Below are positions 32,715 through 41,346 of a stretch of DNA of 64,000 nt, piece by piece. The translations under genes and the position numbers were made by a program. The DNA lies in NCBI GenBank assembly GCA_030729385.1, contig JANQXM010000042.1, forward strand, positions 1 through 64,000, in the 5' to 3' direction. This DNA comes from Opitutales bacterium. Lineage in GTDB: Bacteria > Verrucomicrobiota > Verrucomicrobiia > Opitutales > Coraliomargaritaceae. Each line of letters opens with the position of its first letter. The first letter of the stretch is position 1. The notes beneath the pieces were generated by a model. The model saw only the letters and a list, made by a program, of their open reading frames with translations. It had not been told where the DNA came from and did no database searches.

Positions 32715-32728
32715 AAATGCTTTTTGGT

Positions 32729-33097
32729 CTATTCTGAGCGATCGCCTTTATGCCTCAGGGATTCAAGGTATTTCCAAAAAGAGTCTTCTTGCTCGAGCAT
32801 AAACTCCTCTGCGAAAGGTAGTTTAAAGCGAAAGATAAAATCAGTGAGCGTATTTTTATGGAGGATGTAATGAGCAAAGAGTGCGTCACCATCTTGCTCG
32901 AAGTAGATACGAAATTCGCCGGCTCGAACGCGGTAGTATGTCTTACCGTTGCGTTGAAAACGCCCCAATTCTTCATTGGGATTCTCTAGTTGCTCCTGTT
33001 TCAGAGTGCTGACCACTTCGACAAGTAGCATTTGCGATCTTGTATCGAGCTGATTGAGCTCATGCATGCTTTGTTCGCTGAAATTTACCTGAAACAT
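32729..33097 (-). CDS. RelE/ParE-fold small protein linked to pssA
   Basis: A 122-aa protein with the RelE-like core GRFQRNGKTYYRVRAGEFRIYFE and a C-terminal helical extension of about 35 residues. There is no antitoxin gene beside it; instead it is placed 14 nt before pssA. It could be a solitary toxin homologue domesticated as an RNA-binding or regulatory protein. Catalytic residues of RelE-type RNases cannot be assigned with confidence. Confidence 0.72.
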   Translation of the reverse strand: MFQVNFSEQSMHELNQLDTRSQMLLVEVVSTLKQEQLENPNEELGRFQRNGKTYYRVRAGEFRIYFEQDGDALFAHYILHKNTLTDFIFRFKLPFAEEFMLEQEDSFWKYLESLRHKGDRSE

Positions 33098-33242
33098 TGT
33101 ATATAAATAGACGGAGTTGCCTGTGAGATAGAGTGAGACACATTAGAATAGATGTTCTCATGTGCAATCGCAGAATACTGATACTGAATTAGCTATTGAG
33201 GCACCCTTCCAAGTAGCATTGACCGTCCGGATAAAGTCATCA

Positions 33243-33662
33243 ATGTCATCGTCCATGGTAAAAGTGACAATCGAATATGAGGGTGAGCTACGCTGTAATC
33301 TAGAGCATGGTCCTTCCGGAAACACACTACAAACCGATGCACCGGTGGATAATAATGGCAAAGGCGAAAGCTTTTCACCTACCGATCTCTGTGCATCTGC
33401 GCTAGGTTCCTGTATTGCCACGATAGTCGGCATGCAGATGGAAGCGCTGGGTGTCGATTTGAAGGGGATGCGTATTGAAGTGAGTAAAGAAATGTCCGCT
33501 AACCTACCGCGTCGAATCGCCCGACTTGAAACGAATGTCTGGTTGCCTGTGCCTTTAACCGATGATCAGCAGATGAAAGTGGAAATTGCGGCAAAGAACT
33601 GCCCAGTGCATCATAGTCTTCACCCGGAGATTGAAAAGCCGATCCATTTTCATTGGAAGTAA
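33243..33662 (+). CDS. OsmC/Ohr-family protein
   Basis: A 139-aa protein with the two redox cysteines of the family, in ALGSCIATI and NCPVHHSL, which reduce organic hydroperoxides in characterised members. The start at 33243 (MSSSMVKVTIEYEG) is favoured because the OsmC fold begins there; an in-frame start at 33162 would add 27 residues before the fold. It lies 6 nt upstream of the ispH-like gene, suggesting translational coupling with an oxidant-sensitive iron-sulfur enzyme. Confidence 0.85.
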   Translation: MSSSMVKVTIEYEGELRCNLEHGPSGNTLQTDAPVDNNGKGESFSPTDLCASALGSCIATIVGMQMEALGVDLKGMRIEVSKEMSANLPRRIARLETNVWLPVPLTDDQQMKVEIAAKNCPVHHSLHPEIEKPIHFHWK

Positions 33663-33668
33663 TTTATA

Positions 33669-35351
33669 GTGAGTAAGTTAAATACTTTGATCACTCTGCT
33701 GGTATTCGACTCACGTAATCGATTATTGGTGCAGCAGCATTCAGATAATGGCGTTGAAATACCACTTTACCCCTCCTCGTCATGTGAGGGTTCGTATTTG
33801 CTAACGACAGCTGACATTGAAGGCGAGCTAACTGAGATCCACTGTCGATTGAATAGTGAAGTCACTCCTGGGAATGAGTTTATAAGCCTGTATCAGCTAA
33901 GGTCGCTCGAACAATCCAGCCACTTAAAGGCAATTTTACAGGCGATAGAGCCTCATTTATATCGACTTCCCTACCTCGATCTCGGGGAAAATGAGTATAT
34001 CTACCGATTTCGTACCGCCAAAGAACGCAACCGCTCGATCTACGTGGATACTCAGTCGGATGCACTGTATCAAAGCGCCCTGTGTGCGGCGATTAAGGAA
34101 GCACGACGAACGAAGGAAAAAACCTCAGGTGAGCCAGCAGTCTTGGATTTTGGTGCGGTGAGTTATGTCATCCCCAGTCACTTCGGGTTTTGCCTCGGTG
34201 TGCAAAATGCAATCGAACGCGCTTATGAAACGGTGGCGGCAAATCCGGGAAAACGGGTCTTCATGTTGAGTGAGTTGATTCATAATCCTTTTGTAAATGA
34301 AGATTTATTGGCTCGAGGATTACGTTACTTGCATACTGACAAAGGGTTACCAATTCGTGATGATGGTTCGATAGCGACCGATCGGGAGGACCCCCAGGCG
34401 TTATGGAATCAACTAGCAGAGGAAGATATCGTCATTATTCCGGCATTTGGAGCGACGAATGAAGACAAGGTTCGTTTGATTCGGCGCGGGCTTTCGATCC
34501 GTGAAAATGATGCCACTTGTATGTTGGTCGAGAAGGTATGGAAGGCTGCTCGCCGTTATGCCGGGGAAGGTTATACGGTGTTGATTCACGGTAAGTCTGA
34601 GCACGAGGAAACCAAAGCTACTTTCTCTAACAGTTCGAGCCATGGCCCAGCACTCATGATTCGCAATATGGAGCATGCTGAGCGTTTAGGTGAAATCATT
34701 AAGGCAGAGGATTCTCAGAAGAAAGCACTCTTTGATGCTTCCTTCGGTGGCTTGTATTCAGATGGTTTTGATCCTTTGCGTGATTTGGATCGAATCGCCG
34801 TGGTCAATCAAACCACTCTTTTGCGGAATGAGACACTGAGGATCATTGAGCATCTTCGCGAAGTGATTTCGGAGAAATATGGTGAAGATCGTGTGGCTGA
34901 GCATCTTTGGTCGAAAGGTAAAGGGGACACCCTCTGTTATGCGACACAGGTTAATCAGGATGCTTTGCACAAAGCGGTTGAGTTACCTATCGATGCCGCG
35001 ATCGTGGTGGGCGGTAAAAATAGCTCTAACACCTTCCAACTGTATCGTGTCTGTGAGGATCGATTCGGTGACAACGCACATTACATCCAATCAGAGGCAG
35101 ATATCACAGCGTTGCATGAAATTGAGCATTATATATTTCCGTATAATTTGTCCGAGATCTCTCAAGATAATCACTGCCAGCGCCCATTCCTAAAGGCAGA
35201 TGGAGCGAAGAAACATATTCTACTAACGGGGGGGGCTTCTTGCCCGGACGGCATTATCCAGCAAGTCATCCAGAAAATTAACAGTTTTTACCCTGCCGAT
35301 GCGATTCGTCCGGTAGAGGCAATTTTACAAGCTTTTGAGTCTGAGGGTTGA
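33669..35351 (+). CDS. ispH: 4-hydroxy-3-methylbut-2-enyl diphosphate reductase (IspH) with N-terminal extension
   Basis: A 560-aa protein with a GTG start. Residues 165-560 form IspH, the [4Fe-4S] enzyme making IPP and DMAPP in the last step of the MEP pathway. Cluster ligands are Cys175 (GFCLGV), Cys284 (DATCMLV) and Cys423 (LCYAT); the NSSNTF substrate motif is at 451-456. IspH is normally about 310-400 residues. The extra 165 residues begin TLITLLVFDSRNRLLVQQHS, weakly like the start of a Nudix domain such as IPP isomerase, but the Nudix box is not recognisable. Coupled to an OsmC-like gene. Confidence 0.88.
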   Translation: MSKLNTLITLLVFDSRNRLLVQQHSDNGVEIPLYPSSSCEGSYLLTTADIEGELTEIHCRLNSEVTPGNEFISLYQLRSLEQSSHLKAILQAIEPHLYRLPYLDLGENEYIYRFRTAKERNRSIYVDTQSDALYQSALCAAIKEARRTKEKTSGEPAVLDFGAVSYVIPSHFGFCLGVQNAIERAYETVAANPGKRVFMLSELIHNPFVNEDLLARGLRYLHTDKGLPIRDDGSIATDREDPQALWNQLAEEDIVIIPAFGATNEDKVRLIRRGLSIRENDATCMLVEKVWKAARRYAGEGYTVLIHGKSEHEETKATFSNSSSHGPALMIRNMEHAERLGEIIKAEDSQKKALFDASFGGLYSDGFDPLRDLDRIAVVNQTTLLRNETLRIIEHLREVISEKYGEDRVAEHLWSKGKGDTLCYATQVNQDALHKAVELPIDAAIVVGGKNSSNTFQLYRVCEDRFGDNAHYIQSEADITALHEIEHYIFPYNLSEISQDNHCQRPFLKADGAKKHILLTGGASCPDGIIQQVIQKINSFYPADAIRPVEAILQAFESEG

Positions 35352-35382
35352 ACCGTGGACAGATGCAGTTACTGTATGGGCA

Positions 35383-35748
35383 GTGTTATTTGGTATTACA
35401 GATTGTGAAGGGGGTGCTCAACCCGGTGTTTATTACAGCATCGGGTCTATTGTGCAGCACAAGCTCTATGGTTACCGGGGTGTGATTGTTGCCTTCGATC
35501 CACACTGTGTCGCAGGCGATAAGTGGTATTTTTCAAATAAAACTCAGCCCGCCCGCGAGCAGCCATGGTATCATGTATTGGTTCACGACAGTGGTGGGCT
35601 CAGCACATATGTAGCACAGTCAAATCTCCAAGAAGACCCATCACAGGCTCCAGTGGATCATCCGAGAATCAGCAGTTATTTCACGGAATTTATCGATGGT
35701 TCCTATGTCCTTAAAGAGGGCAATGCTTCTGGTGGCTGCTCGATGTAG
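35383..35748 (+). CDS. hspQ: HspQ/YccV-like protein
   Basis: About 121 aa with the YccV/HspQ core: GSIVQHKLYGYRGVIVAFDP, then QPWYHVLVHD and YVAQSNLQED. In E. coli HspQ binds hemimethylated DNA in vitro and acts as a Lon specificity factor. The start is uncertain: a GTG at 35383 is used; a TTG at 35335 would overlap the end of ispH. It follows ispH directly and is convergent to miaB. Confidence 0.8.
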   Translation: MLFGITDCEGGAQPGVYYSIGSIVQHKLYGYRGVIVAFDPHCVAGDKWYFSNKTQPAREQPWYHVLVHDSGGLSTYVAQSNLQEDPSQAPVDHPRISSYFTEFIDGSYVLKEGNASGGCSM

Positions 35749-35770
35749 CGAGGTTTGTCGCAGTGTATCT

Positions 35771-37153
35771 TTAAGACGATATAGCGGCTTCACTTTCAAC
35801 GCCTTCGAGCACGAGCTCTCCAAAGAGCGTGCTGGCAGTGACTCGGTTGAATCGGACGGGCACGAGTTGACCGACTAGTCGTGGGCTCGCTTTGACGATC
35901 ACAACGCGATTACCACGTGTGCGGCCGATGAACATGTCTTCGCCTTTCTTGGCTGGACCTTCAAAGAGCACTTCCTCGACTTTACCGACTAGCGCTTCGT
36001 TACGCTCCAGCGAGCGACGGCTCAAAATTTCAAGTAACACTTGGTTACGCTCTTCTTTCGTCTCTTTACTTATAGGGTCACCGAGTGGTTCGGCGGTGGT
36101 ATCGGGGCGCACACTGTATTTGTAGAGATAGGCCATATCAAAACCGATTTCTTCAAAGTGTCTACGGGTCAGTTCAAAATCTTCTTCAGTCTCGCCTGGA
36201 AAGCCGACGATTACATCGGTGGAGATATACATATCCGGTCGAACGGCGCGGATTTTTTCAATGATGCTGCGGAACTTTTCGATGGTGTAAGGACGACGCA
36301 TCGCTTTGAGAATCGTATTGCTTCCACTCTGCATCGGGAAGTGTAGGTATTCGCAGAGCTTTGGTAGTCGAGCGTAGCATTCAATCAGGTCGTCCTTAAA
36401 GCCGACCGGATGGGGGCTGGTGAAGCGTATGCGCTCGATTCCCTCGATAGTGTGCACCTTTTCGATCAATTGCACAAAAGGACTCTTTTGATCGACGAAA
36501 GGAAACTCACGTATGCCGTATTGATTTACTATTTGTCCCAACAAGGTGACTTCTCGCGTGCCTTTTGCCACTAGCTCTTCGATTTCTTCGATAATGGCCT
36601 CCATGGGGCGGGCGCGTTCGGTCCCACGTGTCTTGGGCACGATGCAGTAAGAACACTTCATATTACAGCCCTGCATGATGCTGACAAAGGCGGTGGCTTG
36701 CGGCTTATCGTCGACGTGCGACTTAATCGTATTTTGAGAATCGAGTTCTTCGGCTAGATCGACGATGGATTCCGGACGTGGGCCTTGGCCCTGCATCGTA
36801 GCGATAATATTGCTCAGATGGTCGGGTACGCGGTGAAATTTCTGTGTGCCGATGATCAGGTCGAGGTCTGGCAAACTATCGAGCAGAGCCTCACCGCGGT
36901 TTTGAGCCATGCACCCCATGATGCCTATGATGAAGTTGGGGTTTTTGCGCTTTCTTTTACCGAGGTGGCCCGCTTTACCGATGGCTTTTTGCTCGGCCTG
37001 GTCACGCACGCTGCAGGTGTTCAGTAGGACGACATCGGCCTCTTTCTCGTTATCGACCAGCGCATAGCCTTTCCCCCGAAGCATCGCGGCGACCGCTTCG
37101 GAGTCTCGTTCGTTCATTTGGCACCCGTAGGTTTTGATATGCACCCGGTTCAT
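35771..37153 (-). CDS. miaB: tRNA-2-methylthio-N6-dimethylallyladenosine synthase
   Basis: A 460-aa radical-SAM methylthiotransferase that adds the methylthio group to i6A37 of tRNA. The auxiliary cluster ligands are Cys11, Cys47 and Cys81; the radical-SAM CxxxCxxC is Cys163, Cys167 and Cys170. The C-terminal 65 residues form a TRAM RNA-binding domain. The ATG at 37153 (MNRVHIKTYGCQMN) matches the family start; the longer TTG frame adds 18 residues. Confidence 0.95.
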   Translation of the reverse strand: MNRVHIKTYGCQMNERDSEAVAAMLRGKGYALVDNEKEADVVLLNTCSVRDQAEQKAIGKAGHLGKRKRKNPNFIIGIMGCMAQNRGEALLDSLPDLDLIIGTQKFHRVPDHLSNIIATMQGQGPRPESIVDLAEELDSQNTIKSHVDDKPQATAFVSIMQGCNMKCSYCIVPKTRGTERARPMEAIIEEIEELVAKGTREVTLLGQIVNQYGIREFPFVDQKSPFVQLIEKVHTIEGIERIRFTSPHPVGFKDDLIECYARLPKLCEYLHFPMQSGSNTILKAMRRPYTIEKFRSIIEKIRAVRPDMYISTDVIVGFPGETEEDFELTRRHFEEIGFDMAYLYKYSVRPDTTAEPLGDPISKETKEERNQVLLEILSRRSLERNEALVGKVEEVLFEGPAKKGEDMFIGRTRGNRVVIVKASPRLVGQLVPVRFNRVTASTLFGELVLEGVESEAAISS

Positions 37154-37298
37154 GAGGAAGTCGGAGAATGTTGAGCCCAAAGGCTTTGTAAACTCAGAAC
37201 TGGACAAAGTCTAAATGAAGGTCTGTTAAAAAGTTTGAAAAACCATTGTTGGCGCTGAGTGGTCTTGACCCATGTGCCACATGCTTTGTCATAAGTCT

Positions 37299-37865
37299 AT
37301 GTCCGAGATCCCCCCACGTGAGATTATTTTAGCGAAAGCCGGTGAGCTTTTTCATAAGCGTGGCTATGGTGCGGTTACGATCGACGATGTGATTGCTGCG
37401 ACAGGATTGCCTAAATCGACATTCCATCAGAATTTCAGTTCACGCTCAAAGCTTGGTCAGGCTTGGTTGGGTCGTTTGAATAAGCGCATGCAGGCGATGC
37501 ACGATAGTTTCCTTGAGAAACCAGGTGATCGTGATCGGCGCTTGCGGAAGTATTTCTTTTCCATGCGCAGCTGGTTGGAGGCCAATGGCTTCCGTTCTTG
37601 TCAGTTTGCTAATACGTCAGCCTGTATTGATTCTGAATCCGATGAAGAAATCGCGCATTTGATTGATCAATATAAACGCGCGCAGCGTAAGTTTTTCATC
37701 GAATTGGTGGGCACATTGGTTGATGAGACAGATGCTAAACGCTTAGGCACTGCGGTCTTTTTGCTCTATTCCGGAGCGATGACTGAAGCTCAAAATTTGA
37801 AAGCCACTTGGCCACTTGAAGATGCTTTGGCGATATCAGAGCAGCTCTGTGGAATTAATCGATAA
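37299..37865 (+). CDS. TetR/AcrR-family transcriptional regulator
   Basis: A 188-aa repressor with an N-terminal helix-turn-helix (ILAKAGELFHKRGYGAVTI then TGLPKSTFHQNF). Two cysteines in SCQFANTSAC lie in the ligand domain at about the middle and could respond to thiol-reactive compounds. It precedes an AhpD-like peroxidase by 63 nt on the same strand, so it may regulate that gene. The ATG at 37299 is preferred over the ATG at 37272, which would add nine residues. Confidence 0.85.
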   Translation: MSEIPPREIILAKAGELFHKRGYGAVTIDDVIAATGLPKSTFHQNFSSRSKLGQAWLGRLNKRMQAMHDSFLEKPGDRDRRLRKYFFSMRSWLEANGFRSCQFANTSACIDSESDEEIAHLIDQYKRAQRKFFIELVGTLVDETDAKRLGTAVFLLYSGAMTEAQNLKATWPLEDALAISEQLCGINR

Positions 37866-37928
37866 GAAGTCCCCAATTCTCCCTTTGCGCTGGAATTGAG
37901 AGAATGAAACCATCAATGTTTTCGCATT

Positions 37929-38453
37929 ATGGAAAAAGTAACCGAACTTCTGTCAAAGCTTCCTGAGGAAGCGAAGGATCTCCAAATCAACCTGAAGCGT
38001 GTGCTGGAAGGTGAATCTCTGAACACAGAGCAAACATGGGGCACTGCTTTGGCTGCTGCGTATTTTATTCGTAATCCTCAATTAACAGCGGCGATTCATG
38101 CTGACGCCGAAGCGGCTGGTGTGTCCCAAGCCATTTTGGAGGACGCTCGTGGCGCGGCTTCGATCATGGGAATGAATGCTATTTATTATCGTTTTCGTCA
38201 CCTTATGAATAAGGAGGCATACAATCAGCGCCCTGCCAATCTACGCATGATGCGAATGCAGCAAGTCGCTACAACGAAGGCGAATTTTGAGCTGTTTTCG
38301 ATTGCTCCTGCCGCATTGGCAGGTTGCGAAATGTGTCTTAAAGCGCACGAAGCAGCGGTTAAGAAAGATGGTATGACGGAGGATAATGTCCACGATGCCG
38401 TTCGTATTTCTGCGGTTCTGCATGGTGTGGCTGTTGCCTTGGAAATGGTTTAG
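37929..38453 (+). CDS. ahpD: AhpD-family alkylhydroperoxidase
   Basis: A 174-aa helical protein of the AhpD/carboxymuconolactone decarboxylase superfamily. Cys133-Glu-Met-Cys136, His140 and Glu121 line up with the catalytic Cys130/Cys133, His137 and Glu118 of M. tuberculosis AhpD, and the length is the same. AhpD reduces peroxides or recycles AhpC. No ahpC is visible nearby. Confidence 0.88.
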   Translation: MEKVTELLSKLPEEAKDLQINLKRVLEGESLNTEQTWGTALAAAYFIRNPQLTAAIHADAEAAGVSQAILEDARGAASIMGMNAIYYRFRHLMNKEAYNQRPANLRMMRMQQVATTKANFELFSIAPAALAGCEMCLKAHEAAVKKDGMTEDNVHDAVRISAVLHGVAVALEMV

Positions 38454-38532
38454 CCATTATTGGCTGCTTTCCTAGTAGGTAGTTACGATTCAAAAAGCGC
38501 ATGGTTTCATGATACGTAAAGATCGGATCGTT

Positions 38533-38940
38533 ATGTCAGCATCCCCGCATAAAGTATTTGTTTACGGCACTTTAAAACCGGGGGGTCACTACTGGCCTCA
38601 GTTTTGCGAAGGCAAGGTCAGTGAAGTGCAACCGGCAATGATACGGGGCGAGCTCTATGATCTACATGTTGGCTATCCTGGGGTGATCCTACAAGGAGAT
38701 GGCTGGGTGCAGGGCTGTCTTTTAACTTTCCCGCGGGAAGCAGATTTCCTTCAATTAGATGTGCTCGAAGGTTACGTGCCCGGAAGGGAGGAAAGTAAGA
38801 ACGAGTATAACCGCCTAAAAGTGCCTAGTTACACGCCCGAAGGTGAAACACTTGGTGAGGTTTGGGCATACGAAATGACCGAAGCGACGATGCAGCGTTA
38901 TACGGGCACTCGAATAGAGAGTGGCTATTGGGCTATTTAA
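38533..38940 (+). CDS. Gamma-glutamylcyclotransferase-like (AIG2/GGCT) protein
   Basis: A 135-aa protein with the family hallmark FVYGTLKPGG and a later conserved acidic residue in LDVLEGY, as in GGCT-fold enzymes that convert gamma-glutamyl amino acids to 5-oxoproline. The start at 38533 (MSASPHKVFVYGTL) places the motif near the N-terminus as usual. The substrate is unknown. Confidence 0.82.
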   Translation: MSASPHKVFVYGTLKPGGHYWPQFCEGKVSEVQPAMIRGELYDLHVGYPGVILQGDGWVQGCLLTFPREADFLQLDVLEGYVPGREESKNEYNRLKVPSYTPEGETLGEVWAYEMTEATMQRYTGTRIESGYWAI

Positions 38941-38951
38941 ATAGATTCACC

Positions 38952-40490
38952 CTACTCTTTGGGCTTCGCGACTTTCTTGGCGGGTTTCTTTTTTACCGTC
39001 TTTTTGGTCGTGGCTTTTGGGGGCACAGTTTTCTTTGCGGCGGCTTTCTTAGTCGCAGTCTTTTTCACCGTGGCTTTCTTTGTGGCGACCTTTTTGACCG
39101 CTTTTTTCGTCGCCTTCTTCTTAGCCGGTTTGTCTGCGGGAGCTGGTTTAGCTGGCTCCTTTGATTTCACTTCGGACTTCGTTTTAGTTTTAGGCTTTTT
39201 GACCGGTTCGGTTTTGGCTTCTGCAGGAGCCTTCGATTTGGGTGCTTTAGCTTTTGGCTTGGAGCTGGTTTCTTTGCCCTCCTGAGAAGGTTTAGATTCA
39301 GCGCTTGGGGGCGTTGAATTTGTTTCGCCTACTGGATGCTGTTTTTTGCCACCGCGTCGTCGGCGATTCCGAGCTGCCTTGTTTGATGTATCAGTGTTTT
39401 CTGCGCGTGGTTGTGAATCATCAGCCTGCGCGGATTGTTTGGCTTCAGTTTTCCCTGCTTCTTGCGAGTGCTCTTTATTGTCGTTTTCGCGATTACGATT
39501 ACGACCTCCACGGCGTCGACCACGTCTGCGCTTAGAGCCAGCCTCTCCCTGTGTTTGATTATCAGGCGATCTTTGTTCGCGTTGAGGTGCTGGTTTTTTC
39601 GCTTCGTAACGCTCAGGGTGCGTTTCAAAATCTTCGATCGCAGCTGCGATCTTTTCTTCCATCTCTTCGTCGGTGTATGGAATAGTGCGTTCGACTCTTT
39701 CTGGTGATTTGGTCGGAATCTTAGGCTGTTCCGGTGGGCAGTATTCTGCGGGCGGCAGCACGATTGCGTTGTAAGGATCGATGGGAAGCGGATCTTCTGG
39801 TAGTGCAGATTTCGCTTTGGCGCTGAGACGCGGGTAAAGGGTGATTTCGTTGGGCACGTTGGGCTCATTCTCATTGAGTAGTTGCTCAATGGTGCGTGCG
39901 ACGTGTTCGGGATCGATGCGTGTTTGCATCAGCTGCTCGTCGCTCACATCTGCCGCGGGTAGTTCTGGGTTTTGGCGAAGGATGAGGTTGGTCACTCGGA
40001 GACCGGCATCACGGGCTTGATCGAAGAGCGCGTTATTCATCTCGCGGAGGCCACCTTCGATGAGTGCATTGATCGCACTCGCGGGGTGCCCACTCTTGTT
40101 GGCGGGGATGATGTTAATGAGCTGACCACGAAAGCGCAGTAAGTTGGGTAGTGCGAGGCGGGTCAGCATGATCGGACCGAGGAGTCCGATTTTGAGAATG
40201 GCTTCGAGATTACCGACAGGTAGTTTTTCGAAAGCGCCGCCAGGCGTTACATCGATCGCATGGATTAGGATGTGTAAGGCACCTTCCTTTTCCAGAATTT
40301 CATTGGTCGCGCGAGTGACGGCTTCGAGATCGCTGACATCAATCGGATATGCGAAGAAGTTTTGATCTGCGAAAGTGACTTTCGAGAAATTATTACCGAT
40401 GCCGTGCACGCGGCAACCTTGCCGAATGAGACCCTTGATGATCCGGAGACCGAGAGGTGTCTCGGCGCCGGTGACAATAGCAATGTCCAT
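38952..40490 (-). CDS. Degenerate SDR domain fused to Arg-rich and histone-H1-like Lys/Ala-rich tail
   Basis: A 512-aa protein. Residues 1-225 follow the Rossmann fold of short-chain dehydrogenases: cofactor loop VTGAETPLG and PIDVSDLEAV. The catalytic YxxxK is missing: the segment SGHPASAINALIEGG (133-147) has no Tyr or Lys there. Residues 265-300 are acidic-helical. Arg/Gly/Asn-rich patches RRRGRRRGGRNRNR (321-334) and NRRRRGGKK (375-383) resemble RNA-binding parts of RNase E-type proteins. Residues 405-512 are almost only Lys, Ala, Thr, Pro and Val with repeated KKA units, like histone H1 or Hc1. A nucleoid or RNA-binding role is inferred. I know no named family with this layout. Confidence 0.85.
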   Translation of the reverse strand: MDIAIVTGAETPLGLRIIKGLIRQGCRVHGIGNNFSKVTFADQNFFAYPIDVSDLEAVTRATNEILEKEGALHILIHAIDVTPGGAFEKLPVGNLEAILKIGLLGPIMLTRLALPNLLRFRGQLINIIPANKSGHPASAINALIEGGLREMNNALFDQARDAGLRVTNLILRQNPELPAADVSDEQLMQTRIDPEHVARTIEQLLNENEPNVPNEITLYPRLSAKAKSALPEDPLPIDPYNAIVLPPAEYCPPEQPKIPTKSPERVERTIPYTDEEMEEKIAAAIEDFETHPERYEAKKPAPQREQRSPDNQTQGEAGSKRRRGRRRGGRNRNRENDNKEHSQEAGKTEAKQSAQADDSQPRAENTDTSNKAARNRRRRGGKKQHPVGETNSTPPSAESKPSQEGKETSSKPKAKAPKSKAPAEAKTEPVKKPKTKTKSEVKSKEPAKPAPADKPAKKKATKKAVKKVATKKATVKKTATKKAAAKKTVPPKATTKKTVKKKPAKKVAKPKE

Positions 40491-40698
40491 ATGTTGTATA
40501 AATTGGCTCTACCTGCGGAGAACACCCGAAATGGGGTTCGTCAAAGACGCAGTGGAGGTTCCGTGTAATGATCGGAGATGAGTGGTTATGTCGTATCTCA
40601 GACAGTATGTTCGAGATCTCATGCTGCATAGAGCAGAATCCAAACCACTTTTTGGCAATGGTAATCGTGTGGAATGCGTGGATGTAGGTTTTGGGCGT

Positions 40699-41346
40699 TT
40701 AATGGAGATGATCGACTAGCTCTTGGAGTGAGTGCACGACAGGAGCACCTGTGGTAGCAAGCCGTTCTGGTGTATGATGCCCGTGTGCGAGCAGGATACA
40801 GTGAGTGCCAATGGCTTCCGCTACTTCAAAGTCGTGTAGGGTATCGCCAATCATCACGACTTCTTCGGGGTCCCATTCCAGTTTTTCAATCCAGCGCTTC
40901 CCCTGCCCTACTTTGCCTTCTGCGTAGATGTTATCAGTGCCGACCAGACCACTGAAATGCTCACGAATACCGAAGTGGTTGATGCCAATTTCAAGGGCTT
41001 CCTGTTTTGCGGCAGAAAGAACTGAATGCGTGTGCCCCAAACCGGAGAGTTTTTTGAGTATCTCCGAGGTTTCAGGGTGCAAGACGCACTCTTCTAGCCA
41101 GCGGACTTCGTAGTCGTTGATAAATTCGCGGCTGACTTGGGCAAAGCTATCTACATCTGTATCAAAGCCGAGGTAGTCGTAGAAATGAATAACCGGAAAG
41201 CCAAAGTTCTGGCGATACACGTCCTCGGTGAGCGGCGATCGGTTGCGTTTGGCGAGTAGTCCGTTGAGCACTTCGACGCACAACCAGGTGTCGTCCAATA
41301 AGGTGCCATTCCAATCCCAGATGATATGACGATATGGTGAGGGCAT
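40699..41346 (-). CDS. HAD-family phosphatase, Gph/PGP-like
   Basis: A 215-aa protein with HAD motif I DWNGT (nucleophile Asp11), motif II in VLSAAK, a Lys in EGKVGQGKR and motif IV GDTLHDFEVA. The cap is alpha-helical, the arrangement of phosphoglycolate-phosphatase-type enzymes. Substrate unknown. The ATG immediately follows the stop codon of the membrane-protein gene upstream, so ogt, the membrane protein and this gene form one operon. Confidence 0.82.
   Translation of the reverse strand: MPSPYRHIIWDWNGTLLDDTWLCVEVLNGLLAKRNRSPLTEDVYRQNFGFPVIHFYDYLGFDTDVDSFAQVSREFINDYEVRWLEECVLHPETSEILKKLSGLGHTHSVLSAAKQEALEIGINHFGIREHFSGLVGTDNIYAEGKVGQGKRWIEKLEWDPEEVVMIGDTLHDFEVAEAIGTHCILLAHGHHTPERLATTGAPVVHSLQELVDHLH

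Noticed and set aside
38959..39285. A hydrophobic, membrane-like frame antisense to the Lys/Ala tail
   Set aside because: Lys/Ala codons read on the opposite strand give Phe/Leu/Gly/Ala, so the hydrophobicity is an artefact.
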